A stretch of DNA of 64,000 nucleotides from Schizochytrium sp. CCTCC M209059 (lineage: Eukaryota; Sar; Bigyra; Thraustochytrida; Thraustochytriidae): assembly GCA_000818945.1 (NCBI GenBank), contig KN805371.1, positions 996,334-1,060,333 of the forward strand. Direction: 5' to 3'. The translations under genes and the position numbers were made by a program. The notes below the pieces were generated by a model. The model searched no databases. It saw only the letters and a program-made list of their open reading frames with translations, and was not told the origin of the DNA. This document shows, one piece after another, positions 38,743-49,134 of the stretch (within the stretch, counting starts at the first letter, position 1; each line of letters opens with the position of its first letter).

Positions 38743-39684
38743 TCATCTGTGCTTGACTTTGCAACGTACTCGCAATATGCGTGCGCGCATGACCGCGCAC
38801 GCAAATCGCCATTTTCGAAATGCCTGAAAAAGCACCATGTGCGACTGCCGTGCAAGCAACCCCCCAATGACGTGCGTTTTTTGGAGATTAGTTGGTGGCG
38901 CAAGCGCGCCGTGAAACGCCGAAATGCTCGCGCTCGATTGTGGTGACGTTGGAGGTTGAGAAAACCTGCTTTTATGGGCTGACACTGATGAAACCAAATC
39001 TCCTGGTTCAGGTCCTGGTTCAGGTCCTGGTCTTGGTCCTCGCAGTGACTTCACTCTTGGAGTTGGTGAGGAAAGGTCCCCATGTGTCAATTGGATTTGA
39101 TCGTCGCATCCTTTTCTTATACGAATAGCATTGTTGTCAATGTGGCGTGGCACTTGTATGCTTGCTACCTCTAACTTTTGGCATTGGTATTTAGGGGCAT
39201 ATACAGTCCTTTCAGCTGTGATACTCGTTGTAGCCGTTGTGTTCATGGCGGATTCTTGCGATGACGAAGAGTCGCGGCTTTCCAAGCATTTCTTCTCGCG
39301 CTTTTCGAAGCGCTTTTCCTTGCATTTCTCTTTGCGTTTCTCTGCCACGAACGCAACCCATGCACGGAAACATGCTTCCCTTCGTCTCTTTCGGGAACAA
39401 GCCTTGATGCGACGCGCTGCTGGCGCCGCTTGAGCGCGCCACCTCTTGCGGGCCTCGACGCGTCGCCGCCACGTTTCGAACCAGCGTCGCGTGCGTAGGG
39501 TATCAAGTTTCGTGCGCCAGGCGCCTACGGCCCACCGCTCCCCGCTGGTCATCAGGTCTTGACGGCCGGCGGTCGAGAGCCCAAGCGCTGCACTTCCTAG
39601 CGAAGCGCCCAGTGCCGTCCCCAGCGCCGATGCCCGTGGCCCGCCTGAGAGCGCCGCCATGCGAAGAGCCGCTGCGGTCTCCAT
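38743..39684 (-). CDS. SFI1-like repeat protein
   Basis: A 313-residue basic protein with spaced Trp/Arg helices resembling centrin-binding Sfi1 repeats: RRWFETWRRRVEARKRW (about 66), CFRAWVAFVAEKRKEK (about 105) and LFQAFRKWRFAC (about 290). Between them is a disordered region that includes a Gly-Pro-Glu-Pro repeat encoded by a 12-base tandem near 39002-39030. Such proteins sit at centrosomes or basal bodies. The ATG at 39684 has an ideal context (GCCGCCATGG). AATAAA on the minus strand (38704-38709) lies about 35 bases after the stop. It follows the ARM-like gene on the same strand after only 103 bases. Confidence 0.6.
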   Translation of the reverse strand: METAAALRMAALSGGPRASALGTALGASLGSAALGLSTAGRQDLMTSGERWAVGAWRTKLDTLRTRRWFETWRRRVEARKRWRAQAAPAARRIKACSRKRRREACFRAWVAFVAEKRKEKCKEKRFEKREKKCLESRDSSSSQESAMNTTATTSITAERTVYAPKYQCQKLEVASIQVPRHIDNNAIRIRKGCDDQIQLTHGDLSSPTPRVKSLRGPRPGPEPGPEPGDLVSSVSAHKSRFSQPPTSPQSSASISAFHGALAPPTNLQKTHVIGGLLARQSHMVLFQAFRKWRFACAVMRARILRVRCKVKHR

Positions 39685-39787
39685 GGCGGCTTCGAGCAAG
39701 GGTTCGCTTTTTCGCTTTTTGCTTTTTGTGGATGAGCTCAAGGGCCGAACGAGGTAACTCCTCTTCTTTGTGTTTTGCGAGCGCCTT

Positions 39788-41458
39788 TTATGATGACCAC
39801 ACCATTTCGAGGTACATATTCACGATAGAGTCTGTGAAAGATGCAATTGGTGGCATGAGCGTCTGCATTGCTTGCATGACGTGACCACGATTATCCTCCG
39901 TACTCGATGCGAGGTTCGCTAGACCCTTGGCAGCGCCACGGTGCATTTGCAGGCCGACATTTACGGCGGGCTCGGCGAGAATGAGGCACAAGTGTCGAGT
40001 ACATCCGTACCGAATGAGCTGCATCTTGTTGGATTCTTTGACACTCAGTGCGGCAATAATTTTCACCAAAGCGAGACTCTCTTCGCTCCCCGGAGCGGCC
40101 TGAGATGCAGCAGACATGATCGAAGGAATGAATTGCTTCATATCGTTGTGCTCATCGTTTTGAGCACGCTGCAACAGTGCCTCGCTTGTCGTTTTCCGAA
40201 CAGATGTAGAAGACGATGCAGTAAGCGCTTCCGCGAGAACCTCCGTGGGACACGGATGTCGAGCATTCAAACAGGCAAGCTCAAAGGCCGCGAGCGCTCG
40301 GGAAGTATCCTCTGCTGTCATGCCAGTCTGAGAACGCTTGCCTTCCTGCAAGAGGGCGTGGTGAGCAATCTCGGTCTCTTCCACAATCTGTACGAGAAGA
40401 CTGAACCCCCCGTGTAATAGAACGACTTGCGCTTCACTGTCTTGGTTCTCAAGGCACTTCGCCAAGAGGTTTGTGACGCCTATGTGCACAACTGGAGTAT
40501 CAAAGTGCGTCACAGCTCTTGAGAGCGCTTTGACAATGCGCGGACCATCAAGCAGCGCAAGCTCGTGAAAAGAGGTCTCGCCGCATTCACGTTCAAGAGC
40601 ATCGAGAGCCATTTTGGCCACTGCTGGCGCCGTGGCCTCTTCGAGCATGTTGAGTGACTCTGCCGCAGATGCGGAGCCTGTGTCAAATTTCTCCTCAGGT
40701 CGCCGATGAGACTGTGCCGGCTTCAAAAGAGACCGGGTATACTTTGTAGACGCGGTGCCGTCATGCGAGAGCTCCCATAGTGCAGAAGTGGCGAGCGCCC
40801 TTGTCTCTTGGCAATCGGAGCGCGATAGTCGTGTGAGTGTGTTCGCTACACCGGCTGCCTCCAAGGCCGCAACAGAGGATGGTTCTTGAAGACAGGCGGC
40901 AAGAATAGTTGCACAGTGCTGCTGCATCTTTTGGTCCCGTGTCTCGCGTCCAAGTCCACACAGCAGCTTGCCGTAAAGGGTACCATTAAGTGGGGGCACG
41001 GTCGAGTTTCTGGCCTCTACAGCTTTGCAAAGCGTTGCGCATGCTTTTTCGACGAGCGACTGATCTTCAGCGGCGAGAGTTTCAAGGAGAACTAACATCG
41101 GGCCTTCCGCAAGTCCTTTCTTTTGCTCGAGACTTGCTTCAATTGCAAGGAGTGTATATCGTTGAAAATAGCGCCATCGCGTCAATACTTGGACAATATC
41201 TGTCTGAGCGACCGGTGGAAGCTCCTTTTCCAGCACCACAGTGATCTTGTCGCCATCCACTAAGACGTCGCCCACAAGCAATCGACTTGGCAAGAGGTAT
41301 CCATTTGCATCCTGCAGAGCGTGCGCTGCGAGGGGGGGAGCGCGTGGGTGAAGCGAAGCGTACTGTGTTTCAATGTCGTGTCGAAGTTCTCCGAGTGTCG
41401 TGCTGCGGTCGCAGCTTGTCACGAAGCGCGTGTCGAATAGATGCACGTGAATTTTCAT
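39788..41458 (-). CDS. Armadillo-like helical repeat protein with ubiquitin-like N-terminus
   Basis: A 556-residue protein. Residues 1-80 look like a ubiquitin-fold domain (MKIHVHLFD, TTLGELRHDI, then LVDGDKITVVL). Residues about 90-540 are consecutive helical pairs with armadillo/HEAT-like spacing (for example LEAAGVANTLTRL, ALATSALWELS, KGLANLASS). No catalytic residues are seen, so an adaptor or scaffold is likely. I do not recognise a named orthologue. The first ATG is at 41458; codons upstream are open only from a TTG. It shares a divergent spacer with the coiled-coil gene at 41986. Confidence 0.7.
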   Translation of the reverse strand: MKIHVHLFDTRFVTSCDRSTTLGELRHDIETQYASLHPRAPPLAAHALQDANGYLLPSRLLVGDVLVDGDKITVVLEKELPPVAQTDIVQVLTRWRYFQRYTLLAIEASLEQKKGLAEGPMLVLLETLAAEDQSLVEKACATLCKAVEARNSTVPPLNGTLYGKLLCGLGRETRDQKMQQHCATILAACLQEPSSVAALEAAGVANTLTRLSRSDCQETRALATSALWELSHDGTASTKYTRSLLKPAQSHRRPEEKFDTGSASAAESLNMLEEATAPAVAKMALDALERECGETSFHELALLDGPRIVKALSRAVTHFDTPVVHIGVTNLLAKCLENQDSEAQVVLLHGGFSLLVQIVEETEIAHHALLQEGKRSQTGMTAEDTSRALAAFELACLNARHPCPTEVLAEALTASSSTSVRKTTSEALLQRAQNDEHNDMKQFIPSIMSAASQAAPGSEESLALVKIIAALSVKESNKMQLIRYGCTRHLCLILAEPAVNVGLQMHRGAAKGLANLASSTEDNRGHVMQAMQTLMPPIASFTDSIVNMYLEMVWSS

Positions 41459-41629
41459 CTTTAGTCCTCGAGAAAGCGAGTCTACAGCAATCAGAAATGA
41501 ACCGGGATTTGCGAGAGAATCTCGGAATCTGCTGCGTAGCGACCAATTCTTCAAGGCCGAGAGAGAGAGGGAGAAAGCTGCTCCGGGCTCGCCGGGCCTA
41601 ACTTCTCTGCCCCTGTCTCGCTCTCTCTT

Positions 41630-41661
<32 letters not shown>

Positions 41662-41985
41662 CGCTTGTACGCTACGCTACGCACGCTAGGCCGCCGAGAA
41701 GACCCTCGCGAAAGCAAGGATATCCTACGACTCAACGGACCTTTTAAGCCAAGGTGAGGCGCTTTTCGCCGCTAACTTCGTCATCACAGTTCAAGGATTG
41801 TAAAAGTAGCCAGAGCATGCACGCGGCGGCGGCGGCGGCGGCGAAGGTGGAAACGAACCAGGTGCCGAGCTACGCTCGCTCGATCGCTCGCTCACTTGGT
41901 CGTCCGCTCGGTGGCTGGGAGCGCGCCCGAAGGTGACTTGACTGCCTGACTGCCTGACGCGGACCTGCTGCTCCTCGCGAGAAGC
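41459..41985. other. Divergent spacer with (CT)n and GGC repeats
   Basis: Contains a CT-rich tract (about 41618-41661), GGC triplets (41823-41842) and CTCG-type tetranucleotides (41872-41895). The short frame at 41754-41936 is low-complexity and not accepted. Confidence 0.55.
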
Positions 41986-43146
41986 ATGGCTCAGCCGCGA
42001 CCGGAGGGTTTGTATTGGCACGCAGCGCGGGAGCTATGCGCCGCTGCGCTCGAGTGCCGAGATCGCGCGCGAAGCAGACCAAGACCGCTACCGACGAGCG
42101 TCCTGCAGCACCTGCAGAGCGAGTTGTGGTCGGCGTGCGAAGATGCTGCGCTCCATGGCGAGCTTGGGGTTGACACTGCTTCTCACAGCGCGCGCGCCCT
42201 CTTACTCATGTTTGAGTTTATCATGGACCATGTCGAGCACGTCGAGCGCGAGCGCGATCGTGCACATGAAGACCTGCAGAGCGCGATCTCAGCGATGAAA
42301 AAGTGGCGGGCGCGGGAGGAGATGCAACAACGCAAAGTCACAGAATTGAAGGCGGCTCTTCGGACCGAGTCCACTGGCGCATCGGCGCTGGAGGAGGAGG
42401 TTTCGTGTCTGCGCAAAGAGCTGCAGAGATTGCGATCTGAGCTCGAGCAACAGGCGCGAATTGCCGCAGCGACTCATTTACACGCCTCTCGAGCATCGGA
42501 AGGACCTATATTTCCTATTCCTCCTTCATTTGCAAGCAACCCCCCTTCAGAATCGGCAAACACGAGGCAGATACGAAGCGAGTCAGCACCAGTTCGGCAT
42601 GGCCGCGGTATGAGAAGTGTTTCATTCGAGGAAGAACACATCAAGTGCGATGGCGGAGACACGAGTTTATCGTTTGAAAGTGCAAGTATTGGATTTGGAG
42701 ATGCGAGCATTTCCTTTGACAGCGCGAGCGTTCTCGATTGTAAGCTTGACGAGAGTGACGACATCCGAATGTCGAGGAAATCTACACACTCCAATCGCAA
42801 GACACGGACACGTCGTGCAAGCTACCTTGATGGATCAAGATCGATTTGTGAGACCAAATCTTGTGGACACGTCGACCGCGCCGAAGACGATACTTATTCT
42901 AGCCACGGGCTACCTGTTAAAATTGACGCCCGAGGTTGGCCGACGTGGGCTGAGGAAGATTATTTAGACTTGAATCAAGATCAAAATCAAGATCAAGATC
43001 AAGATCAAGATCACGATTGTGAACGAGATCGAGAGCGGGCCCAGAGTCAAGGCATTCTTCATGCGAGCGCGCAGCTCCCCTCCGAGGACGATGAGGTGGC
43101 AGCTGCGGTTCGTTCTCGTATGCGAAGAATATTGTCGATTGGATGA
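41986..43146 (+). CDS. Coiled-coil protein with Asp-Gln repeat, function unknown
   Basis: A 386-residue protein. Residues 1-70 are helical; residues about 85-165 form a coiled coil (HVERERDRAHEDL, then SCLRKELQRLRSELEQQ). The rest is disordered and Ser/Asp-rich, with a repeat of SFESASIGFGD and SFDSASVLD-type units near 225-250 and a Gln-Asp run near 328-342 encoded by (GATCAA)n. The ATG context (AGCATGG) is good. The C-terminus RSRMRRILSIG is basic. No family is recognised. It converges on the ABCF gene. Confidence 0.7.
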   Translation: MAQPRPEGLYWHAARELCAAALECRDRARSRPRPLPTSVLQHLQSELWSACEDAALHGELGVDTASHSARALLLMFEFIMDHVEHVERERDRAHEDLQSAISAMKKWRAREEMQQRKVTELKAALRTESTGASALEEEVSCLRKELQRLRSELEQQARIAAATHLHASRASEGPIFPIPPSFASNPPSESANTRQIRSESAPVRHGRGMRSVSFEEEHIKCDGGDTSLSFESASIGFGDASISFDSASVLDCKLDESDDIRMSRKSTHSNRKTRTRRASYLDGSRSICETKSCGHVDRAEDDTYSSHGLPVKIDARGWPTWAEEDYLDLNQDQNQDQDQDQDHDCERDRERAQSQGILHASAQLPSEDDEVAAAVRSRMRRILSIG

Positions 43147-43537
43147 AAAGTCGATGTCAACAGAGGTGAGTCCTTTGCGTTCATGTACAGTTTGGATAGG
43201 AGTAATCCGGTGCTTTGGATGTGTTGGGTTTCTCGTTCACGTCTGCAACAGCGACAGCAACAGCGAATAAGCAAGGGAGCCAATGCGTTATTTCTCCTCA
43301 TTGGCGGAAATTAGAGTTAGCTCACCTTTTTATCATGGCAAAAAAACAATGTACGTGAGTCCTGCCGATTGGTCCAGGGTCTTTTGATGAAAACTGGAAT
43401 ATAACTCTGAAGATTTTATTTTCTTTTTCTTTCTTTTTTTCTTGTGAGTGTGTATGTAAAAGAGAAATGTCTCGTTCCGAAAAGAGAAAAACGTAAACGC
43501 ATGACAATTGTGGAAGGTAGCCATGACGACAGGCAAT
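43147..43537. other. Convergent spacer
   Basis: AT-richer tail-to-tail DNA between the coiled-coil gene and ABCF, with T-rich runs near 43417-43442. Nothing else is recognised. Confidence 0.55.
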
Positions 43538-46091
43538 CTAAGGTGCCTTGGGAGGCTCCGCGCCGCCGGCAGCAGCGGCGGCGGCCTTGGCCTTTTTGCG
43601 TTTCTCAAACTCCTCCATCTTCTTCTTGCGCTCCTCGGCGGCGCGTTCAATCTTTTCTTGCATCTTTTGACGATTCTCCTCCTCTTGGCGCTGAATGTCC
43701 TCGAGGATCGAGTCGCGGTACTCGTCAAAGCCGCCTTCCCACTCGACGACAGTCTTGTTCTCCAATACCCAGAGGCGGCACTCGGTCTCGACAATGACTC
43801 GCTCGTCGTGCGAAATAAGAATGACTGCACCTTCAAAGTTGTTGATGCCGTCGATGAGAGCCTCGACGGACTCCAAATCGAGATGGTTCGTGGGCTCATC
43901 CAGACAGAGGATGGACGGGCGCTGCAGCGCCATGTTCGCAAAGACAACGCGACTCTTTTGACCTCCTGAGCAGTTCATGAGCTTGATTACGTGAGCCGAG
44001 CCCTCGAGACCGAATCGGCCGAGCGTGTTGCGCGCTTCCTGATAGGTGATGTTGTGAATGCGCCGCAAAAAGTCCACAGGGGTCTCGGCTGCAGGGAGAA
44101 CGTCAAGAAAGTGCTGATGATACTTGGCAATTCGCACACCACGATTAATCTTGACCTCGCCCTTGGTCGGCTCCAAGTCGCCCACAAAGAGCTTCATGAG
44201 CGTACTCTTTCCGATACCGTTGGCGCCGACGATGGTGATGCGCGAGTCCTTGTCGATACCGAAAGAGAGTTTCTTGAAGAGAGTCTTGCCACCAGGATAC
44301 TTGAAGGCGACGTCCTCGACCGAGATGTAGTTGCCCTGAAGCTCAATCTCAGGCTCAGGAAAGTCAAAGTTGACCACGTAGTCTTTGGGGCGCTGCAAGA
44401 GCTGACGATCTGCCAGGGAGCCTCCGATGTTGCCGCCAGCATCATCGTCGCCGCCCGCGCCCTTCTTCTTGCGCGCCCCGCCGCCCTCGCGCTTCTTTTT
44501 CGCCGCGAGCTGCTCGGCAGCCTTTTTGTTGGTAACACCCTTCTTTTTCATAGAGCGCAGCTCCTTTTCTTGCTTCTCGTACTCCTTCTTGATCTTCTCC
44601 AAATAAATCTTGTGCTGATCCTCAAACTGGGAGTACGTGCCGCGGTAGTACTGGATGCTGAGATCCGCGAGACACATAATGTCGGTGCACACGGCCTCGA
44701 GAAGCGAGGAATCGTGCGAGACGAGAATAATGGTCTTTTTCCACTTTTGCAGCACATCCGTGAGGTAGATGGCACTGTTGAGATCGAGATGGTTGCTCGG
44801 CTCATCCAGCAGGGTCAGCGTACGCTCGAGGAAGAGCGCGCGCGCAATGGAGACGCGCATGCGCCAACCACCGGAAAAGCTCTTTGTCGGGGCGCGCAAC
44901 ATGTCCTGGGTGAATCCAAGACCCGTGAGCAGGGTGAGAGCCTTGGCTTCGGCGGCGTCGGAGTTGCGCAGCCGCAGCTCGTTACTAATGTCCGAGAGTT
45001 CGTTGAAAAGGGCTTCGTGCTCTTCCATGGACATGTCGTCGGCTTCCTCGCGGTCGAGAATGGCCATGACTTCCTCCTCGCGCTTGAGAAGCTGAGTGCG
45101 TCTTGTGTCGGCCTGCAGTACCATGTCGACGGCCGGGGTGTCGTCGGCTGGGACTTCCTGGTCAACGTAGATTGTATCGATCTTGGGGGGAATTTCGAGT
45201 TCTCCGTTGGCAATGAGGCGCAAAAGCGTACTCTTACCGCCGCCATTGCGGCCAATGAGGCCGTACTTGCGGTTCTCCGCAATCTTGAGCTCTGCGTTCT
45301 GGAAGAGAGTCTTGCCATAGGCGCTCACGGTGAAGCTGGGAATGTTGATATCTCTTCCGTTTTCCCAAGCGTCGTCACGATTAATGGCGGTGGCTGAGAC
45401 GGCAAACTCGGTAGGCTTGGACTTGATTTCGGAAACGAGGCGCTCGCGCTCTTCTGCCTCTTGTGCCTCCTTGAGCTTGCGCCGCTCTTTATTGCTCAGC
45501 TTGCCCTTCTTGCCGCGGCCCTTTTTGGCGTCACCTTCCTCGTCGTCGTCCTTGCTCTTGCTCTTGCTCTTGGATTTCGACGATTTCTTCGACTTGCCTG
45601 AGGCCTCGTCCGCATCATCTTCATCGGCATCCTCGTCGTCTTGGTCCTCGTCGCTGCCGCCCTTGCGAGACTTGCGGCTCGACTTTTCCTTCTTCTTTTT
45701 CTTTTCCTTTTTGTCCTTTTTACTCTTTTTCGACTTGGAGCTCTTGGTATCGTCCTCTTCCTCTTCCTCGTCGTCGTCGTCGTCGTCATCATCATCCATG
45801 TTGAGAGCCGCGAACGAGGTGGCGGCCTGTCCTGCGTCATCGTCGTCGCCATCGTCGTCGCCATCGTCGTTCTCATCCTGGGCTTCGTCTTCCGAGTCCT
45901 CCATCATGTCCAGAGCACCGAAACCGCCAGCGGAGGCCGCCTTTTGCTTCTTCTTGTCCTTCTTGGACTTCTTTTTGCTCTTGCTAGACTTTGGCGCTGG
46001 TGCCGCTTCTTCCTCGTCCTCCTCGTCCTCGGAGTCGTCTAGCGCGCCAAAGCCTGCTGCGGCGGCCTTGGGCTGGGGTGCCTCGTCCGCG

Positions 46092-46122
<31 letters not shown>

Positions 46123-46405
46123 CTGAGTCAAGAGCGCCAAAGCCACCAGACTTGGAATTGGTGTTGTTGTCGTCGTCGTCATCGTCGTTGTCGTCATCGT
46201 CGTCTTCGGTCTTCTTGGACTGGGTGTCGTCGTTCAGCTTACCCTTTTTGGCAAGCTTGAGCATGCGTTTCTGCTTGCGCGACAGCTTCTCTCCATTGCC
46301 CTCCTCGGCCTGCTCCTCCTTCTTCTTCTCCTGGGCCTGCTGCGCCTCGGTGTCGAGGTCGTCCAGGAAGTTCTTCCTGCCGCCCTTCTTCTTGCCCTTG
46401 CCCAT
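43538..46405 (-). CDS. ABCF1-like: ABCF-family ATPase (ABCF1/ABC50-like)
   Basis: A 955-residue soluble twin-ABC protein with no membrane segments. N-terminal residues 1-310 are Lys/Asp/Glu-rich, like ABC50, which binds eIF2, and contain four copies of a GFGALD-type motif before acidic runs. ABC1: Walker A GRNGGGKST, signature FSGGWRMR, Walker B LLDEPSNHLDL. Linker helices follow (EKIKKEYEKQEKELRSMKKK). ABC2: Walker A GANGIGKST, signature CSGGQKSR, Walker B CLDEPTNHLDL. Both sites look competent. The likely role is translation initiation or ribosome-associated ATPase activity in the cytosol. MGKGKKKGG at 46405 is the start. It shares a 966-bp divergent spacer with the TPR gene. Confidence 0.92.
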
Positions 46406-46804
46406 CTTGTCGCTGTCGCTAGCTGTCGCTAGCTGTCGCACTCGCGCTCGCCGCGCCTAGCTTGCTCCCCTCGTCCGTCTCGCACTCGCACTCGCACTCG
46501 CGCTGCTGCGGCTTCGCAGCCACCAAAAAAAGGCAGATTGCCTCGCCTCGCCTCGCCCTTGCGCGCGAACTTTCACGCTACCGTGCGCTGCGCGGGGGAG
46601 AAAGCCCACCGCGCGCCGTGCCGAGCGCCTCGCGCCGCGCCGCCGTCGTCCGGCTCGCCCCGCGTGCCGCCCTCGACCTGCCGCTAACTTGGTCTGCCTT
46701 GGGCTCCCTGCGCGTTTCGACGAGGCTCGTAACAACAGCCTGCCCGACGCATAGGCAGCGAGCGTGCTGCCAAAGTTGAACAACCACCTCCACTGGAAAG
46801 TGAA

Positions 46805-46849
46805 GAATGAATGAATGAATGAATGAATGAATGAATGAATGAATGAATG
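46805..46849. repeat. (GAAT)n tetranucleotide repeat
   Basis: About eleven uninterrupted copies of GAAT, followed by degenerate copies up to about 46879. Confidence 0.92.
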
Positions 46850-46893
46850 GAATAAATGACTGAATGAATGGAATAAATGAAAGGAAGAAAGAC

Positions 46894-46935
46894 CTCGCCT
46901 CGCCTCGCCTCGCCTCGCCTCGCCTCGCCTCGCCT
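46894..46935. repeat. (CGCCT)n pentanucleotide repeat
   Basis: About eight perfect copies of CTCGC/CGCCT immediately after the GAAT repeat. Confidence 0.92.
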
Positions 46936-47170
46936 CAACAGAGAGTTTGCACTATACTACGCTTGCCGCACGGCCGGTCAAACAATTTTGGAGAGTGAGA
47001 GGCGTAGATCAAGTTCGCCATGCGGCGATGCTTCAAGTTATTCGCTTGAGAAATCAACCATGGCATTAGCCTATTTCCGAGTTTGCGGCTGGCGGCTTGG
47101 ATTAAAAAAAAAACACGATGAAGGAGTCCATGAATCATAGCTCACAAGCTCCTCTACATCTGAAAGCGAG

Positions 47171-47178
47171 TAGGCCTA
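47171..47178. promoter_or_regulatory. TAGGCCTA palindrome upstream of TPR gene
   Basis: A perfect 8-base palindrome, extended here to the 10-base GTAGGCCTAC, about 190 bases before the TPR gene ATG. The same word recurs upstream of USP10 and SerRS. A regulatory role is inferred from recurrence only. Confidence 0.35.
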
Positions 47179-47371
47179 CCATGATTAGGCATCCATCTCT
47201 TCTGCGTCGCTCCGAGCTGCCGAACCTTTCCAACAAAGCAGCAGTTCTTCAAACGTTCCGCAGATGTTCCATGGTCGCTCGGCGCACGTGAACAAGCAAA
47301 CCGTGGCCCGCCCTTGGCCAAGGACGAGGCGGCTTCAAGTCTCGATCTATATCTGCGGTTGCTCGGAGAAG

Positions 47372-48766
47372 ATGGGACGCGGCGCAGGAACTCGCGCGGC
47401 ATGGAGACTTGCGCTTCTTTTGCTCGTGGCGTCTGTACGGGCCACTAGAAGGTTCGTGAACGTGAACGGCGTCGTGGAGGCCGCAGACGACGTAACGCGT
47501 GCCAACGTGCTGCAATCATCACGTGCACCGGTGGCCTGCGACGACACCGCCGTTGGTGAGACACGCGCGACCTTTTTGGAAAGCAAAATCGACGTGGAGA
47601 CTCTCATGGACGCAGGATTTATTGAAATGTACGCTTCGAGCGTGTCGGCACCTCTGGCAAAGGGTTTTGGGACAGATGGCACCGACCGCTCATCACAGCG
47701 TGGTGGACACAATGGCAAGAGCAACCTTGCCTTTGCAAAGCGACGCGATGAAGATCGGTCTAGTCTCGACCTGCAAAACGGCGGTGCCAACTCCCTGTCA
47801 GCCAGAGCTGATGGTAGCGCCAAACCTGATGGTAGCGCCAAACCTGAAGATCTCTCGCTCGCCGAGGAGGCGTACTTGTACGATGACGTCTTTTTAGAGG
47901 ACGGCACGGTGCTAAGCGAAAACGATTTCCCGACAGTGAAGCGCCACAAGTCTCGCACAGGCTGGGACGAGCCCTCGTGGGATGCACTCGAGACGCAGTG
48001 GGATAATTTGCCAGGAATTTCACGCCGCGTAGAACACCTCCCGGGCTTTACCGAACCAGAGTCAGAGAAGCGGCTGATTGGTGGCATGAAACCATCACTC
48101 GTTCGCGTCGCCATGCAGCGTAAGCTGCTTGAGCATGGACGGGGAAATCCAATCATGTTTGGAACATGGGGTCACCTTGGTAACGCCTTTCGTCTCATGG
48201 GCGAGTCGCACGCAGCTGTGCAAAGCTTGCGCCGCGCTCTATATCTGAAACCAAATGACAAGGACGCGTTGACGCACTTGGCTATTGTCCTTCGGGACGC
48301 GGGTTATACCGCCGACGCAGCCAAGATATTTCAGTACGTCATATCGCTTGGGTCCGCGACAGCATTGGTACATTATCTTCTTGGAAACCAATTGATCGAA
48401 CTCGGCGAACCCGAGGCGGCATTGGCAAACTTTCAGATTTGTCTCCAAAAGAATCCAGACTTTAAGCCTGCTGCTCAAAGACTGCAGGATTTGCGCGCTC
48501 TCATGCGACAGGGCTCGGGCTCAACGTCTGCATCTCCTTCTAAAGGTCCCAGCCATGGTAGCGCTGATGGCAGCAGCACTTTCTCCAAGGGAACGAGCAA
48601 CGGCGGCGGCGCCGTGGAACTCGGCTTTTCTACAAACGATGCCTTGATAACTCTCGAGGACGTTGGGATTGTTTTGCTTGTTGGATTTGTTGTATTTGGC
48701 CTGGCAGCCTTTGTTGTGCGCCGCAAGGCCGAAAGCAGCCGGGGCCGAAGAAAGGGAAGCAAGTGA
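47372..48766 (+). CDS. Type I membrane protein with TPR repeats
   Basis: A 464-residue protein. It begins with a signal peptide (residues 1-24: basic start, then LALLLLVASVRA) and ends with one transmembrane helix (VGIVLLVGFVVFGLAAFVV) and a basic cytosolic tail (RRKAESSRGRRKG). At least three tetratricopeptide units lie at about 275-380 (GHLGNAFRLMGESHAAVQSLRRAL, ALTHLAIVLRDAG, LLGNQLIELGEPEAALANF). The TPRs should therefore face the ER/Golgi lumen or cell exterior. No named family is recognised. A duplicated KPDGSA-type unit lies near residue 150. The start at 47372 is chosen because it begins the signal peptide. AATAAA occurs at 48935-48940. It converges on FIS1. Confidence 0.78.
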   Translation: MGRGAGTRAAWRLALLLLVASVRATRRFVNVNGVVEAADDVTRANVLQSSRAPVACDDTAVGETRATFLESKIDVETLMDAGFIEMYASSVSAPLAKGFGTDGTDRSSQRGGHNGKSNLAFAKRRDEDRSSLDLQNGGANSLSARADGSAKPDGSAKPEDLSLAEEAYLYDDVFLEDGTVLSENDFPTVKRHKSRTGWDEPSWDALETQWDNLPGISRRVEHLPGFTEPESEKRLIGGMKPSLVRVAMQRKLLEHGRGNPIMFGTWGHLGNAFRLMGESHAAVQSLRRALYLKPNDKDALTHLAIVLRDAGYTADAAKIFQYVISLGSATALVHYLLGNQLIELGEPEAALANFQICLQKNPDFKPAAQRLQDLRALMRQGSGSTSASPSKGPSHGSADGSSTFSKGTSNGGGAVELGFSTNDALITLEDVGIVLLVGFVVFGLAAFVVRRKAESSRGRRKGSK

Positions 48767-49134
48767 AGCAAGTGAGATGAAGAAGAGATGGTGTGTTCCT
48801 CGGGCCAAGGCTCTATGCTCCGACGTGCCCCTGCGTTTCACCTCAACAGATAGAGACAGATATCAACGTAGTACGACGGAAGGAAATGAGGCATGGGGTG
48901 AAGTAGGAATGAGGGAAAGAGAAAGGAATGATAAAATAAATAAAAATTCTAAATGAAGACGGTTCAGAGGAAGGGCCAAAGACGATTTGAGACGCGCGCG
49001 AACCGTGCATATGTACAGGGGACGGCCTCGTGCAAACCCTCCCTCTTGGTCAACCTCGTACGAGTGTCGCTAACTCGGAGCATGGCGATGCGATGTGGCG
49101 CGATAAAAGGCGATGTGATACGATGGCTTGCCTA
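48767..49134. other. Convergent spacer
   Basis: Tail-to-tail spacer between the TPR gene and FIS1. It contains overlapping AATAAA signals near 48935-48944 and nothing else recognised. Confidence 0.55.

Larger units (their letters stand above)
46406..47371. other. Divergent spacer rich in simple repeats
   Basis: Promoter side of ABCF (-) and of the TPR gene (+). It contains (GAAT)n, (CGCCT)n and a TAGGCCTA palindrome, annotated separately. Overlapping Arg/Ala-rich frames are not accepted. Confidence 0.55.

Noticed and set aside
43991..46460. Long plus-strand frames (468 and 376 codons) antisense to the ABCF gene
   Set aside because: They mirror acidic and Lys-rich codons of ABCF (Ser/Leu-rich translation) and show no domains.
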